From the NCBI RefSeq assembly GCF_012844455.2, contig NZ_JABBCQ020000001.1:310001-374000 (forward strand): a stretch of 64,000 nt of DNA. The letters are read 5' to 3'. The notes under the pieces were generated by a model. That model saw nothing but the letters and a program-made list of their open reading frames with translations, ran no database searches and had not been told where the DNA came from. A program made the position numbers and the translations under genes. This document shows, piece after piece, positions 44,369 to 53,832 of the stretch. This DNA comes from Comamonas suwonensis. GTDB taxonomy: Bacteria > Pseudomonadota > Gammaproteobacteria > Burkholderiales > Burkholderiaceae_C. How positions within the stretch are numbered: position 1 is the stretch's first letter; each line of letters opens with the position of its first letter.

Positions 44369-45385
44369 ATGACGTCCGTGCACGATTCAAGTCCTGAAGT
44401 TTCCATCGTTGTACCTATTTATAACGAGTTCGATAATCTGCCCGATCTGGTGGCCCGCATTGACGAGGCTATGCGCACCCAGCCGCTGAGCTATGAACTG
44501 ATCGCGGTGGATGATGGGTCAACTGACGGTAGTGCCAAGCGTCTGCGCGAGCTGGCTGAGCAGAACCCTTGGGTGCGAGCCGTGTGTCTGGTGCGCAACT
44601 ATGGGCAGTCCAGCGCCTTGCAAGCAGGCTTTGATCGTGTGCGTGGCCGCTATGTGGTGACGCTGGATGCGGATTTACAGAACGAGCCCGGCGATATTCC
44701 GCTGCTGCTGGAGCGTCTGGAAAATGAACCTGATCTGGACATGATTTCAGGCTGGCGCAAGAACCGCCAAGATAAGGCGTTGTCACGTCGCTTGCCATCG
44801 GTGCTGGCCAATCGCCTGATCTCCAAGCTCACCAATGTGCAGTTGCATGATTACGGTTGTGCTCTCAAAGCTTATCGCCGCGAGATCATTGACCGCATTC
44901 GCCTGTATGGCGAGATGCACCGCTTCATCCCCTCTTTGGCCCGCGATGCCGGTGCTCGTATTGCCGAAGTGCCTGTGCGCCACCATGCACGCACTCATGG
45001 GGTGTCCAAGTACGGGATTGACCGCACCTTCCGCGTGATTCTGGACCTGATCTTTATCGTTTTTTTTATGCGCTTCCGTCAGCGCCCTCTGCACGCCTTT
45101 GGCGGCATGGGTTTGTGGATGGCCACACCCGGCGTTTTAATTCTGCTGTGGCTGCTGGTGCAAAAGCTCATGGGCGAATCCATTGGCGGGCGCCCTCTGC
45201 TAATGGCGGGGGTTATGCTGGTGTTGATGGGTATGCAGTTCATCGCCGCTGGCCTGATTGGTGAGCTGCTGACACGTATTTATTACGAGTCTGGTAGCGG
45301 CTTGCAGTACTACGCCAAGGACTACGGCGTAGTTAAGCACTCCCCCGATGAGAGAACGACCAAAGCACAATCTGTTGCATTGTGA
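44369..45385 (+). CDS. GT2 glycosyltransferase, polyprenyl-phosphate sugar synthase type
   Basis: The 338-residue protein has a GT-A domain (SIVVPIYNEFDNLPDLVARI, AVDDGSTDGS and TLDADLQNEPGDIP) followed by two C-terminal helices (LIFIVFFMRF... and LLMAGVMLVLMGMQFIAAGL). The combination matches DPM1, ArnC, RgtE and similar enzymes that charge undecaprenyl phosphate with a sugar. It sits divergent to the GT39 gene and overlaps the following membrane gene by 4 bases (GTGA). It probably makes the lipid-linked donor for the GT39 transferase. Confidence 0.88.
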   Translation: MTSVHDSSPEVSIVVPIYNEFDNLPDLVARIDEAMRTQPLSYELIAVDDGSTDGSAKRLRELAEQNPWVRAVCLVRNYGQSSALQAGFDRVRGRYVVTLDADLQNEPGDIPLLLERLENEPDLDMISGWRKNRQDKALSRRLPSVLANRLISKLTNVQLHDYGCALKAYRREIIDRIRLYGEMHRFIPSLARDAGARIAEVPVRHHARTHGVSKYGIDRTFRVILDLIFIVFFMRFRQRPLHAFGGMGLWMATPGVLILLWLLVQKLMGESIGGRPLLMAGVMLVLMGMQFIAAGLIGELLTRIYYESGSGLQYYAKDYGVVKHSPDERTTKAQSVAL

Positions 45386-46317
45386 GCAAGACGCGTAAAG
45401 CGCTGGTCCGTGCTCTGATGGGCATGGCTTTGCTGGTGGCCGTTATTTACTTGGCCAATCCCCGACAACTTTTTGCGCAGCTGCAACAAGCCAATCCATG
45501 GTGGCTGCTGGCGGGCTTTGTGGTTGCTATCGCTTCTAATGCTGCATCGGCCTGGCGTTGGCGTGCGATGGCGCAGTGGCTTGGGGCAGAGATGAGTGCG
45601 GCATCTGGCATGCGCTGGTATTTTCAGGCGGTTGGCTTGAATGTGCTGCTGCCCGGCGCTGTGGTCGGTGGTGATGTCTATCGTGCAATCGCACTTCAGA
45701 AAACGGGGCAGACCAAGGCGGCGAGCAATCTATCCGTCATTCTGGATCGCGTCAGTGGCTTGTGGATGCTTTGCGCTATTGGCGGTCTGGGCGCATTCGC
45801 TTGCGCCCCCGCCTTGGCACCATGGGTGCACATGAACGAGAGCTTATTCGGCGCCTCGCTGCTGGCAATCACTGTGCTATGGGTATTGTTGCCTTGCGTG
45901 CTGTTAAGGGGGGTGCGCCGTGGCTGGCTCAAGCTGCCTGGCACTTGGCTGGATCCTATTCGCGTGGCAGCGAGCAGTCCTGACTTTGTGCACCAGCTGT
46001 TAATACAGGCCGCGTCATCAGCGGTGGTGCAACTCTTGTCTGCGGCTGCTCTGGCTTGTGGTGCTATTGCCCTGGGTGTTCAGTTGCCGCTAGCCGTGTG
46101 GACCTTTGCAATTGCCCCCGTATTTTTGATGGCTGCTTTGCCGGTCAGTGTGGGCGGCTGGGGCACCCGCGAAGCCGCCGCTGTGGCGGCTCTGGCTCCG
46201 TTCGGGGTGTCTGCCGTTCTGGCTGTGGGTGTGGGACTGCTTTATGGCGTGTTCGCACTGGGCCAGGGAGCTTTGGGCGCGCTGGCCTTCGGCTTACCCA
46301 GCAAGAGTCAAGACTGA
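45382..46317 (+). CDS. Lysylphosphatidylglycerol synthase-like/flippase-type membrane protein
   Basis: The 311-residue membrane protein has about 7-8 helices and the LPG-synthase-TM/UPF0104 pattern: a first helix LVRALMGMALLVAVIYLA, WWLLAGFVVAIASNAASAWRWRAM, then LLPGAVVGGDVYRA and GGWGTREAAAVAALAPFG. Related domains include the MprF flippase half and proteins encoded with dolichol-phosphate-sugar synthases. Start is GTG 45382 overlapping the upstream stop. Flipping of the lipid-linked sugar made by the preceding gene is possible but unproven. It overlaps the convergent ligase gene by 10 bases. Confidence 0.82.
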   Translation: MSKTRKALVRALMGMALLVAVIYLANPRQLFAQLQQANPWWLLAGFVVAIASNAASAWRWRAMAQWLGAEMSAASGMRWYFQAVGLNVLLPGAVVGGDVYRAIALQKTGQTKAASNLSVILDRVSGLWMLCAIGGLGAFACAPALAPWVHMNESLFGASLLAITVLWVLLPCVLLRGVRRGWLKLPGTWLDPIRVAASSPDFVHQLLIQAASSAVVQLLSAAALACGAIALGVQLPLAVWTFAIAPVFLMAALPVSVGGWGTREAAAVAALAPFGVSAVLAVGVGLLYGVFALGQGALGALAFGLPSKSQD

Positions 46318-47603
46318 GGTGCGGGGGCGGCTTGGGATTCAAGTCTGCAAATACCACCCCAGAGCACAGCCAGACTAAAGATATAGAACATATTGCCACT
46401 GTTGTGTGCGAAGAAGACCTGGGTCCAGCCAAATCCAAAGTAGGCCAGTGGCAGCAGCGTTGCAGCAGCTCGCAGGGCCAGCAGCTTTGAGCGCTGTTCA
46501 GCATTGACACGTGCTATGCGGCTTTTTGTAGGCCAGAAGATGGCTGCGGGTACCGCATAAAACAACAGCAGCAAGATCAGACCCAGTAGCCCGCGTTTGA
46601 CCCACATATCCAGAATCTCATTGTGCGCATGCCCATACTCCATCACCGAGGGGTGAGCGAGGCCTTGATCCACCATTTGCTGCTTGGCAGCCGGGTAGCC
46701 AGCCAGGCCCCAGCCTGTTAGAGGGCGCTGTTCGATCAAATGGATGGCAAGTCGCCATTGCTCCAGTCGCTGGCCGACGGAAGTGACTGCATATTTTTGA
46801 GGATCTTGTAGGTATTGCGAAATCTCTCGTGTTGCTTCGCTGCTGCGTTGCTCGAGCTTTTGGTAGGCTGGCACCGCCACGATCAAGCCAAGAAGGAGCA
46901 TGCATCCTGCTGCCAGGCTGGCCAGGCGCTTATAGCCATTGAGCCAAGTCATCAACCAGATGGCGGCAACCAGCAATGGGATGACAACCCAGGAACCTCG
47001 GGAATCTGAAAGAAAAGATGCGTAAATACCGCATGCTCCCAGCAGACCCAAGGCCATTGTTTGACGCTTGCTCCGGCCGCCCAGCAGGGCCAGCGCCAAA
47101 GTGGCAAACCCCAGATACATGGCAATGCCACCATATTGGATGGCATTCGTAAATCCGGAAACTCTTGGCATCTTTAAGACGCCTGCTTGATAAGCAGCAA
47201 TCGCGAGAGCGCCCGCAGAGCCCAAAGCGATACCCCAGACGATTGCGGACAGCCGGACTCCCGTTTTGCTCAGATACCAGAGGCTGAGAGTAGCCAAGCC
47301 ATATTTCGCGCCATAGCCCCAACCTGCCGCTGAGAGCCAGCGATCCAATGACAGGCTCCATAGCAAGCCCATGGTCACAAGCATCCCAACGAGAACCAGA
47401 GTATCCCGTTGTGTGGGCTTTTTTGATCGAACGGCAAAGCAGCCAAACAGTGTGAAAAGTGCGAGAGCTGTGGACCCGTAGGAGTAACCGGACGGTACGC
47501 AAAGGCTTAGGGCGAAGAATGCAAAGCAGGCGGCATCCAGTGCATAGGGAAGGGCCAAGGCAAGCTTGCTTGGTGGTCGCGTGACTTGCGTGTGCAAATT
47601 CAT
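46308..47603 (-). CDS. O-antigen ligase family protein (WaaL-like)
   Basis: The 431-residue protein has about 10-12 helices and the Wzy/WaaL long periplasmic loop containing RPLTGWGLAGYPAAKQQM and MEYGHAHNEILDMWVKRG. The pattern of a basic/His segment in the loop fits an O-antigen ligase or polymerase. Such enzymes join lipid-linked polysaccharide to the lipid A-core in the periplasm. No O-antigen polymerase or flippase operon is present here, so ligase versus polymerase is undecided. Confidence 0.85.
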   Translation of the reverse strand: MNLHTQVTRPPSKLALALPYALDAACFAFFALSLCVPSGYSYGSTALALFTLFGCFAVRSKKPTQRDTLVLVGMLVTMGLLWSLSLDRWLSAAGWGYGAKYGLATLSLWYLSKTGVRLSAIVWGIALGSAGALAIAAYQAGVLKMPRVSGFTNAIQYGGIAMYLGFATLALALLGGRSKRQTMALGLLGACGIYASFLSDSRGSWVVIPLLVAAIWLMTWLNGYKRLASLAAGCMLLLGLIVAVPAYQKLEQRSSEATREISQYLQDPQKYAVTSVGQRLEQWRLAIHLIEQRPLTGWGLAGYPAAKQQMVDQGLAHPSVMEYGHAHNEILDMWVKRGLLGLILLLLFYAVPAAIFWPTKSRIARVNAEQRSKLLALRAAATLLPLAYFGFGWTQVFFAHNSGNMFYIFSLAVLWGGICRLESQAAPAPQS

Positions 47604-47720
47604 GGTTTGTAATTAAGTGCTGCTGTTAGAAGAATTTGCGTTGAATAGCAAACTAGTTCTGCTTCAGGTAGGGAACTTGGTGCTTTTGTATTTCTACAAA
47701 AACACTAGTTTTCTTGAGCA

Positions 47721-48509
47721 TCAGCTTCTTTTGAGATCTGTAGGGTAGTTTTTGTCATATCCCAGAGCTGCATATCTGAAGAATGCCTCTAGTGCGACGA
47801 ATAGACAGTATAGGAAGCCAGCCCCCCCGCAGAGAAAGCCTAAATGGAAAAAATACAGGCGAATAAACATTGAAGAGCCCGATGCTAGGCCGCGAATTAC
47901 GCCACCTTTTTTCCCTGCACGTTTAGCCGCACCCAGCATGGAGTACTGGGTCAATTTTTGGAGGCTATCGAGTACGGTCTCTCTCGAATGATGAAGCAAG
48001 GGCGCCGAAATTTTCTTACGCTGCATTTTGGAGTCAGTCAACTTAGCTTCTTCATGCACGATTCCCTTGAATTCGCGCACGGTGCGACGAACAAAGAGGC
48101 GTTCAACCAAAGATGTTGAACGCAGATACTTCAGTTCATGACCAAAAGCCACCATACGCCAGCGAATCTTCCATACAGCCTGCTGATTGCTCGAAACAAT
48201 GGCTTGCAGTTCTTGCTGAAATTCAGGGCCGATGATTTCATCGGCATCGAGGAAGAATATGTAGTCACCAGTGGCGTGTTGAAGCAGACGATTTCGCTGT
48301 ATGGCAAAGCCTTGCCAGTCTGGGTAAATAAAAGTCTCCGCTCCACAATGACGTGCGATTTCCACAGTGCTATCGGAACTGCCGCTATCTACAACTATTA
48401 GTTGATCTGCAAACTTGGCACTTTCCAGGCAGGCTCGGATTCTGTGAGCCTCATTGAGTGCCAGTACGCCTATGGTTAGTGTGGGACGTTGTTCTGTGTG
48501 AGTGGACAA
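47721..48509 (-). CDS. GT2 glycosyltransferase of the LPS-core (WaaE/KdtX) type
   Basis: The 262-residue protein has LTIGVLALNEAHRIRACLES, VVDSGSSDSTVEIARHCGAE and FLDADEIIGPEFQQEL, the WaaE-like core beta-glucosyltransferase pattern, and a C-terminal membrane-associated segment (GFLCGGAGFLYCLFVALEAFFRY). I prefer a TTG start at 48509, preceded by GAGGA, over the ATG at 48557. That ATG lies inside the terminator hairpin of the upstream gene (48537-48559). The gene belongs to the surface cluster; sugar and acceptor are unknown. Confidence 0.85.
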   Translation of the reverse strand: MSTHTEQRPTLTIGVLALNEAHRIRACLESAKFADQLIVVDSGSSDSTVEIARHCGAETFIYPDWQGFAIQRNRLLQHATGDYIFFLDADEIIGPEFQQELQAIVSSNQQAVWKIRWRMVAFGHELKYLRSTSLVERLFVRRTVREFKGIVHEEAKLTDSKMQRKKISAPLLHHSRETVLDSLQKLTQYSMLGAAKRAGKKGGVIRGLASGSSMFIRLYFFHLGFLCGGAGFLYCLFVALEAFFRYAALGYDKNYPTDLKRS

Positions 48510-48536
48510 GGGTGTTCCTCGCAATGCGCCAAAAGG

Positions 48537-48559
48537 AAATGCCGCTTGACGCGGCATTT
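48537..48559 (-). terminator. Terminator downstream of the zinc-finger protein gene
   Basis: AAATGCCGC and GCGGCATTT pair around TTGAC, giving a hairpin followed by CCTTTT on the minus strand. It lies just after the stop codon of the 48581-48790 gene. Confidence 0.6.
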
Positions 48560-48580
48560 ATTGTTCAGCACGGGTGTGCT

Positions 48581-48790
48581 TCAATGCCCGCCCGCAAACA
48601 CTTCGCCCGCCTTCAGGCGGTACACGGTGCCGCAGTAGGGGCACTTGGCTTCGCCGGTCTTGGCGACATCCAGATAGACCTTGGGGTGGCTGTTCCACAG
48701 CTTCATGTCGGCTTTGGGGCTGGGGCAGAACACGCCTCCTTGGGCGTTCAGGTCTTTGGCGGCCAGTTCGACGACGGCGTTCGTGGTCAT
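48581..48790 (-). CDS. Zinc-finger protein of the zf-CHCC (NDUFS6-like) family
   Basis: The 69-residue protein contains VFCPSPKADMKLWNSHPKVY and KCPYCGTVYRL, giving the Cys...His...Cys-x2-Cys pattern of the NDUFS6-related zinc-finger domain found in many proteobacteria. Its role in bacteria is unclear; mitochondrial NDUFS6 assists complex I assembly. The start at 48790 (MTTNAVVEL) is preferred over 48817. It is followed by a hairpin terminator. Confidence 0.8.
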   Translation of the reverse strand: MTTNAVVELAAKDLNAQGGVFCPSPKADMKLWNSHPKVYLDVAKTGEAKCPYCGTVYRLKAGEVFAGGH

Positions 48791-48864
48791 TTCTCGTATC
48801 TTTCTCGTGATTTTCAATGATGCCTATCCCTGACACTGGCGACGCCACTCAGGGATAGCGATTG

Positions 48865-49803
48865 TCACACCTTGGTGAGCCAGTGTGCGTATTGGGGGTT
48901 GCGGCCGTTGACGATGTCAAAGTAGGCGGTTTGGATTTTTTCGGTAATCGGGCCGCGCTGGCCGGCACCGATCTGGATGCGATCCACCTCGCGGATGGGC
49001 GTCACTTCGGCGGCGGTACCGGTGAAGAACAACTCGTCCGAGATATACAGCTCGTCGCGGGTGATGCGCTTTTGTACCACTTCCAGACCCAGATCCTTGC
49101 AGATGTGCAGAACGGTGTTGCGGGTGATGCCGTTGAGCGCGCCGGCCGACAGGTCGGGGGTGTAGACCACGCCATCCTTGATCACAAAGATGTTCTCGCC
49201 CGAGCCTTCGGACACAAAGCCAGATGCATCCAGCAGGATGGCTTCGTCGTAGCCGTCGTCTAGGGCCTCGGTGTTGGCCAGAATGGAGTTGGTGTAGTTG
49301 CTCACCGCCTTGGCCTGGCTCATGGTGATGTTCACATGGTGGCGGGTGTAGCTGGAAATTTTGGTGCGGATGCCGCGCTGCATGCCTTCCTCGCCCAGAT
49401 AGGCGCCCCAGGCCCAGGCGGCGACCATCAGGTGAATGGTATTGCCCTTGGGGCTGACGCCCAGCTTGCGGTCGCCAATCCAGGTCAGAGGGCGCAGATA
49501 GCAGGATTTCAGCGCGTTGGCCTTGACCACATCGACCTGCGCCTGATTCACCTGTTCATGGGTGAATGGAATCTGCATGCGCAGAATCTTGGCGCTGTTG
49601 AACAGTCGCTTGGTGTGATCTTCAAGGCGGAAGATGGCCGTGTCCTGCTCCGTCTCATAGGCGCGCACGCCTTCAAAGGCACCGCAGCCGTAGTGCAATG
49701 TATGGGTCAGCACATGAATTTTGGCATCGCGCCAGTCCACCAACTGGCCATCCATCCAGATCTTGCCGTCGCGGTCGGACATCGAGGGAGCAACAGGGCT
49801 CAT
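48865..49803 (-). CDS. ilvE: Branched-chain amino acid aminotransferase
   Basis: The 312-residue PLP enzyme transaminates leucine, isoleucine and valine with 2-oxoglutarate in the last step of their synthesis. Fold-type IV features are HTLHYGCGAFEGVRAYET, the PLP-lysine context SQAKAVSNYTNSILA, and EGSGENIFVIKDG. LFFTGTAAEVTPIREVD is the usual cofactor segment. The start at 49803 (MSPVAPSMSDRDG) is preferred over 49875; the zinc-finger gene follows downstream. Confidence 0.95.
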   Translation of the reverse strand: MSPVAPSMSDRDGKIWMDGQLVDWRDAKIHVLTHTLHYGCGAFEGVRAYETEQDTAIFRLEDHTKRLFNSAKILRMQIPFTHEQVNQAQVDVVKANALKSCYLRPLTWIGDRKLGVSPKGNTIHLMVAAWAWGAYLGEEGMQRGIRTKISSYTRHHVNITMSQAKAVSNYTNSILANTEALDDGYDEAILLDASGFVSEGSGENIFVIKDGVVYTPDLSAGALNGITRNTVLHICKDLGLEVVQKRITRDELYISDELFFTGTAAEVTPIREVDRIQIGAGQRGPITEKIQTAYFDIVNGRNPQYAHWLTKV

Positions 49804-49892
49804 ATAACCATCCTCTAATGGGTTGTCAGTGGTCGCCACCGCGGTTTGAGCGGGTGGCGCTTGTCTGCTAAGCAACCATTCTAGAGGGTGGC

Positions 49893-50336
49893 TTACGTCG
49901 GCGTCTGGGTGCTTGTATCAGGTGCGCTCAGGGCTGCATCATCCGTTTGCTGAGGGCGCTGCAGCTCCCACTTCATCAGGCGACCGTTTACAAATTCGCA
50001 GGTCACGGATGAGTTGGTGCCATCGGTCCAGCGATAGATCTCAGGCGACTGGCCTTCTTCAGACAGACGCAGGCCCAGCGAACGCGTCATGGCAATCACA
50101 TGTACCAGCGCCACCTTGGGCCTGAGCTTGACGTTGAGCATCACGGCGCTGCCCACATAGCCAATGGGGCGGTTTGAGGCCTTCTTCATGATGGACATCA
50201 GGCGCGTGAAGTGCAGCAGCCCCCACATGATGATGCCGCCGGCCACGGCCGCAACGCCGGGCCAGCTGGCGGACCGATAGGCCGCGATCATCAGCACGAC
50301 CAGGCCAATGGGAACCAAAATATTGCGCAAATTCAT
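49893..50336 (-). CDS. Hypothetical membrane protein
   Basis: The 147-residue protein has two adjacent N-terminal helices (ILVPIGLVVLMIAAYRSA and GVAAVAGGIIMWGLLHFT). A soluble domain follows with SEEGQSPEIYRWTDGTNSSVTCEF. The C-terminal 20 residues are Gln/Thr/Ser-rich and probably disordered. I recognise no family. The ilvE gene lies just downstream on the same strand, so the two may be co-transcribed. Confidence 0.75.
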   Translation of the reverse strand: MNLRNILVPIGLVVLMIAAYRSASWPGVAAVAGGIIMWGLLHFTRLMSIMKKASNRPIGYVGSAVMLNVKLRPKVALVHVIAMTRSLGLRLSEEGQSPEIYRWTDGTNSSVTCEFVNGRLMKWELQRPQQTDDAALSAPDTSTQTPT

Positions 50337-50427
50337 GGGCTTATTGTCTTACGAGAGGGCGGACCGGCGCTTGCGGACAGTGCGTATGCCCGTGCGACCC
50401 GCTCAATTCAAAGAGTCATCAAAAACA

Positions 50428-50507
50428 ATAGCTGTTAGCGCTATTGAATGAAGCATTTCAAGTCATTTATGTCTTGATTTGTATGAAATACAAGCGCAAG
50501 CAGCTAT
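50428..50507. repeat. 80-base palindromic repeat element (best preserved copy)
   Basis: The ends ATAGCTGTTAGCGCTATTGA and TACAAGCGCAAGCAGCTAT are inverted repeats, with a 40-base AT-rich centre. It lies 10 bases from the radA stop codon and can fold into a long imperfect hairpin on either strand. Confidence 0.7.
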
Positions 50508-50517
50508 CAAAATAATA

Positions 50518-51903
50518 TCAACCAATGCCCCGCACGATGTTCATGGCTTCGTCTACGCGCTCTACGGCATGAAGGGTCAAGCCGGGGATGGGCTTCTTGG
50601 GAGTATTGGCCTTGGGAACAAGGGCGACAGTGAATCCTAACTTTGCAGCCTCCTTTAAGCGCTCCTGCCCACGTGGAGCGGGGCGGACTTCGCCAGCCAG
50701 ACCGACTTCGCCAAAGGCGATGAACCCTTTGGGCAAGGCCTTGCCGCGCAGACTTGAAGTGATTGCTAGCATCACAGCTAGGTCAGCGGCAGGCTCGTTA
50801 ATGCGAACACCGCCCACGGCATTGACGAACACATCCTGATCGGCGCAGGCCACGCCCGCATGGCGGTTCAGTACGGCCAGCAGCATGGCCAATCGGTCTT
50901 TATCCAAGCCCACAGACAGCCTGCGGGCCTGCGGGCCGCCTTGGTCGACCAGGGCCTGAATTTCTACCAGCAGTGGGCGTGTGCCCTCCAGCGTCACCAT
51001 CACGCAGCTGCCGGGCACGGGCTCGCTGTGCTGGCTTAAAAAGATAGCGCTGGGATTGGTCACGCCCTTGAGGCCTTTTTCCGTCATGGCGAAGACGCCA
51101 ATCTCGTTGACGGCGCCAAAGCGGTTCTTGATGGCGCGCACCAGGCGGAAGTTGCTGTGTGTGTCGCCCTCAAAGTACAGCACCGTGTCCACCATGTGCT
51201 CCAGCACGCGGGGGCCGGCAAGCGCGCCGTCCTTGGTCACGTGGCCCACCAGAATGATGGTGATACCCGTGGTCTTGGCCGCACGCGTCAGGTGCGCTGC
51301 ACATTCGCGTACCTGGGCCACAGAGCCGGGGGCGGACGAGAGCTGGTCCGAATACACGGTCTGAATCGAGTCGATCACCACCACGGCGGGCTGGGTGGCT
51401 TCTACCGTCGCCAGAATCTTTTCCAGCTGAATCTCGGCCAGCACATTGACCTGGCTGTTATCCAGCCCCAAGCGGCGCGAGCGCAAAGCCACCTGGGCAC
51501 CGCTTTCCTCGCCTGTCACATACAGCGTGGGCAGGCCAATGCGGTGCAAAGCATCCATGGCTTGCAAGAGAAGTGTGGACTTACCTATCCCAGGATCTCC
51601 GCCAATCAAGACCACGCCACCTTCGACCACGCCACCGCCCAGCACGCGGTCCAGCTCCTCAATGCCGCTGGGGGTGCGGGCAACGTCTTGTGCTTCGATG
51701 GCCGACAGCGGGGTGACCGGTTGGGCATTCGCCAGACCAGCGTAGCCCTGTGGCTGGCTCAGTCGGTTCTTGCCACCCGATGCGGACTCGGCCACGGTCT
51801 CGATCAGCGTGTTCCAGGCACTGCAGCTGGGGCATTTGCCCAACCAGCGCGGGCTGGTGCCGCCGCAGGCATTGCAGGTGAAAGTGGTTTTCTCTTTGGC
51901 CAT
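50518..51903 (-). CDS. radA: DNA repair protein RadA
   Basis: The 461-residue protein has an N-terminal four-cysteine zinc finger (CNACGGTSPRWLGKCPSCSAW), a RecA-like core with Walker A GGDPGIGKST, the RadA-specific KNRFG motif near residue 250, and a C-terminal Lon-like domain (VFVNAVGGVRINEPAADLA). RadA promotes branch migration during recombinational repair. The start at 51903 (MAKEKTTF) is preferred over 51912. It has a repeat element at its 3' end. Confidence 0.96.
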   Translation of the reverse strand: MAKEKTTFTCNACGGTSPRWLGKCPSCSAWNTLIETVAESASGGKNRLSQPQGYAGLANAQPVTPLSAIEAQDVARTPSGIEELDRVLGGGVVEGGVVLIGGDPGIGKSTLLLQAMDALHRIGLPTLYVTGEESGAQVALRSRRLGLDNSQVNVLAEIQLEKILATVEATQPAVVVIDSIQTVYSDQLSSAPGSVAQVRECAAHLTRAAKTTGITIILVGHVTKDGALAGPRVLEHMVDTVLYFEGDTHSNFRLVRAIKNRFGAVNEIGVFAMTEKGLKGVTNPSAIFLSQHSEPVPGSCVMVTLEGTRPLLVEIQALVDQGGPQARRLSVGLDKDRLAMLLAVLNRHAGVACADQDVFVNAVGGVRINEPAADLAVMLAITSSLRGKALPKGFIAFGEVGLAGEVRPAPRGQERLKEAAKLGFTVALVPKANTPKKPIPGLTLHAVERVDEAMNIVRGIG

Positions 51904-52080
51904 GGGCGGCAACTATACCGATAGCCTTGTGCTCCAATTGCCAGCCTGCACTGATAAACGGGCGACAAATTTAAGAGCAAATAACCATGAAAGAAGAAGA
52001 TTTTTATAACTTCTTCGCATGAGGCCAGTATTCGCGCTACAATTCACTCATCGACACACACTGTGTTGCTAACAAATTAC

Positions 52081-52157
<77 letters not shown>

Positions 52158-52159
52158 TC

Positions 52160-52191
52160 AAAAAAGCCTTCTGGAAACAGAAGGCTTTTTT
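52160..52191 (+). terminator. Terminator of the fMet tRNA gene
   Basis: AAAAAAGCCTTCTG and CAGAAGGCTTTTTT form a perfect 14-base stem with a GAAA tetraloop. It lies immediately after the CCA end. Confidence 0.92.
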
Positions 52192-52226
52192 CGTTGCCGC
52201 TTTAAATCAGCGGGTTTAAGCAAGTG

Positions 52227-52313
52227 ACCGTAAGCAAGGACCGCCCCGCAGCGAGGCCGTCATCCCCCTCCCGCGAAGCGAGAGAGGGGGAAGGCGCAAA
52301 GCGCCTCAGGGGG
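52227..52313. repeat. Two-hairpin GC-rich repeat, copy B (at the gdhA 3' end)
   Basis: This copy shares CCGCCCCGCAGCGA, TCCCCCTC...GAGAGGGGGAAGGCG and GCGCCTCAGGGGG with the copy at 12340-12434. It ends 2 bases from the gdhA stop codon. Both copies have the same orientation relative to the adjacent gene end. Confidence 0.8.
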
Positions 52314-52315
52314 AG

Positions 52316-53623
52316 TTACGGATACAGTCCGCGCATTTCACGGGCGTGAAGGATGCGCTTGCAGGCCACGATGAAGGTGGCGGTGCGCAGCGACACCTTG
52401 TTTTCCTGCGCCACGGCCCAGACGCCGGCAAAGGCTTCTTGCATGATGCGCACCAGTCGGGCGTTGATCTCGTCCTCGCTCCAGAAGAAGCTGGAGAAAT
52501 CCTGCACCCACTCAAAGTAGCTCACGGTCACGCCGCCGGCGTTGGCAATGACGTCGGGCAGCACCAGTACGCCCTTGCCAGTCAGGATGTCGTCGGCCTC
52601 GGGAGTGGTGGGGCCGTTGGCGCCTTCGATCACCAGCTTGGCCTTGATCTGGTCTGCGTTGTCCTTGGTGATCTGGCTTTCCAGTGCTGCAGGGATCAGG
52701 ATCTCACAATCCACACCCCAGAAGGCCTGGTTGTCGATGCTTTCGCCACCGCTGAAACCGCCGACGCCGCCGTTCTTCTGCACATGCTCCAGCAGTGCAT
52801 TCACATCAAAGCCTGCAGCGTTGTAGATGCTGCCGGTGTGATCTTGCACGGCCACGAGCTTGGCACCCGCCTCGGCAAACAGCTTGCCGGCGGTACCGCC
52901 CACATTGCCAAAGCCTTGCACGGCCACGCGTGCGCCCTGAATGGTCAGGCCGCTGAGCTTGGCTGCTTCAATACCCACGGTAAACACGCCACGGCCCGTG
53001 GCTTCCACACGGCCCAGCGAGCCGCCCAAGTCCACGGGCTTGCCTGTGACCACGCCCGTTGCCGTCGCGCCGGTGTTCATGGAATAGGTGTCCATCATCC
53101 AGGCCATGATCTGGCCGTTGGTGTTCACGTCAGGGGCCGGAATGTCCTTGGATGGGCCAATCAGCAGGCCGATTTCGCTGGTGTAGCGGCGTGTCAGGCG
53201 CTCCAGCTCACCCTTGGACAAAGTGCGCGGATCCACACGGATACCGCCCTTGGCACCACCGTAAGGGACGTTGACCGCAGCGTTCTTGATGCTCATCCAG
53301 GCGGACAGCGCCATCACTTCCGACAGCGTCACATCCTGGTGAAAGCGCACGCCGCCCTTGCCGGGGCCGCGGCTCAGGTTGTGCTGTACGCGATAGCCTT
53401 CAAAGTGGGCGATGGTGCCGTTGTCCATTTCGATGGGCACGTCCACGATCAGGATGCGCTTGGGGCGCTTGAGTGTTTCCACCCAGCGGGCCAGCGAACC
53501 GAGATAGGGGGTGACCCGATCTACCTGCTGAAGGTAGTTACCCCAGGGGCCGATATGGTCGGAGTTGAGGTAAGAGGGCAGAGCATGCGCCGAGAAGGGC
53601 GCGGAAGAGTCTTTGGCTTGCAT
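52316..53623 (-). CDS. gdhA: Glutamate dehydrogenase
   Basis: The 435-residue enzyme interconverts glutamate and 2-oxoglutarate plus ammonia with NAD(P). [17 protein letters not shown] carries a substrate lysine, [11 protein letters not shown] the catalytic lysine, PAPDVNTN a substrate Asp/Asn, and VQGFGNVGG the nucleotide-binding loop. It is of the hexameric Glu/Leu/Phe/Val dehydrogenase type. The coenzyme preference is not clear. It stands alone upstream of the fumarylacetoacetase-family gene, transcribed divergently. Confidence 0.94.
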   Translation of the reverse strand: MQAKDSSAPFSAHALPSYLNSDHIGPWGNYLQQVDRVTPYLGSLARWVETLKRPKRILIVDVPIEMDNGTIAHFEGYRVQHNLSRGPGKGGVRFHQDVTLSEVMALSAWMSIKNAAVNVPYGGAKGGIRVDPRTLSKGELERLTRRYTSEIGLLIGPSKDIPAPDVNTNGQIMAWMMDTYSMNTGATATGVVTGKPVDLGGSLGRVEATGRGVFTVGIEAAKLSGLTIQGARVAVQGFGNVGGTAGKLFAEAGAKLVAVQDHTGSIYNAAGFDVNALLEHVQKNGGVGGFSGGESIDNQAFWGVDCEILIPAALESQITKDNADQIKAKLVIEGANGPTTPEADDILTGKGVLVLPDVIANAGGVTVSYFEWVQDFSSFFWSEDEINARLVRIMQEAFAGVWAVAQENKVSLRTATFIVACKRILHAREMRGLYP

Positions 53624-53832
53624 GGTGAATGCCTAGTTGACTGAATGTGAGCAAGTACTTTGTAAGTCCTTGCTATCTGGGACTTCAAGTGTGCGCGTGG
53701 CGGGTTTTTCTGTCCAAGGCTTGATGCGAACTGCTCTATGCGTTTTGTGCATAACCACGTCAAAGGTCAGAATCTTCATTACAAAGTGCTGGATTTGCGA
53801 CATGGAAATACGAAATTTGCCATCATCTCCCC

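Noticed and set aside
48537..48559. ATG at 48557 as start of the core glycosyltransferase
   Set aside because: It lies in a terminator hairpin and has no ribosome site; TTG 48509 is better placed.
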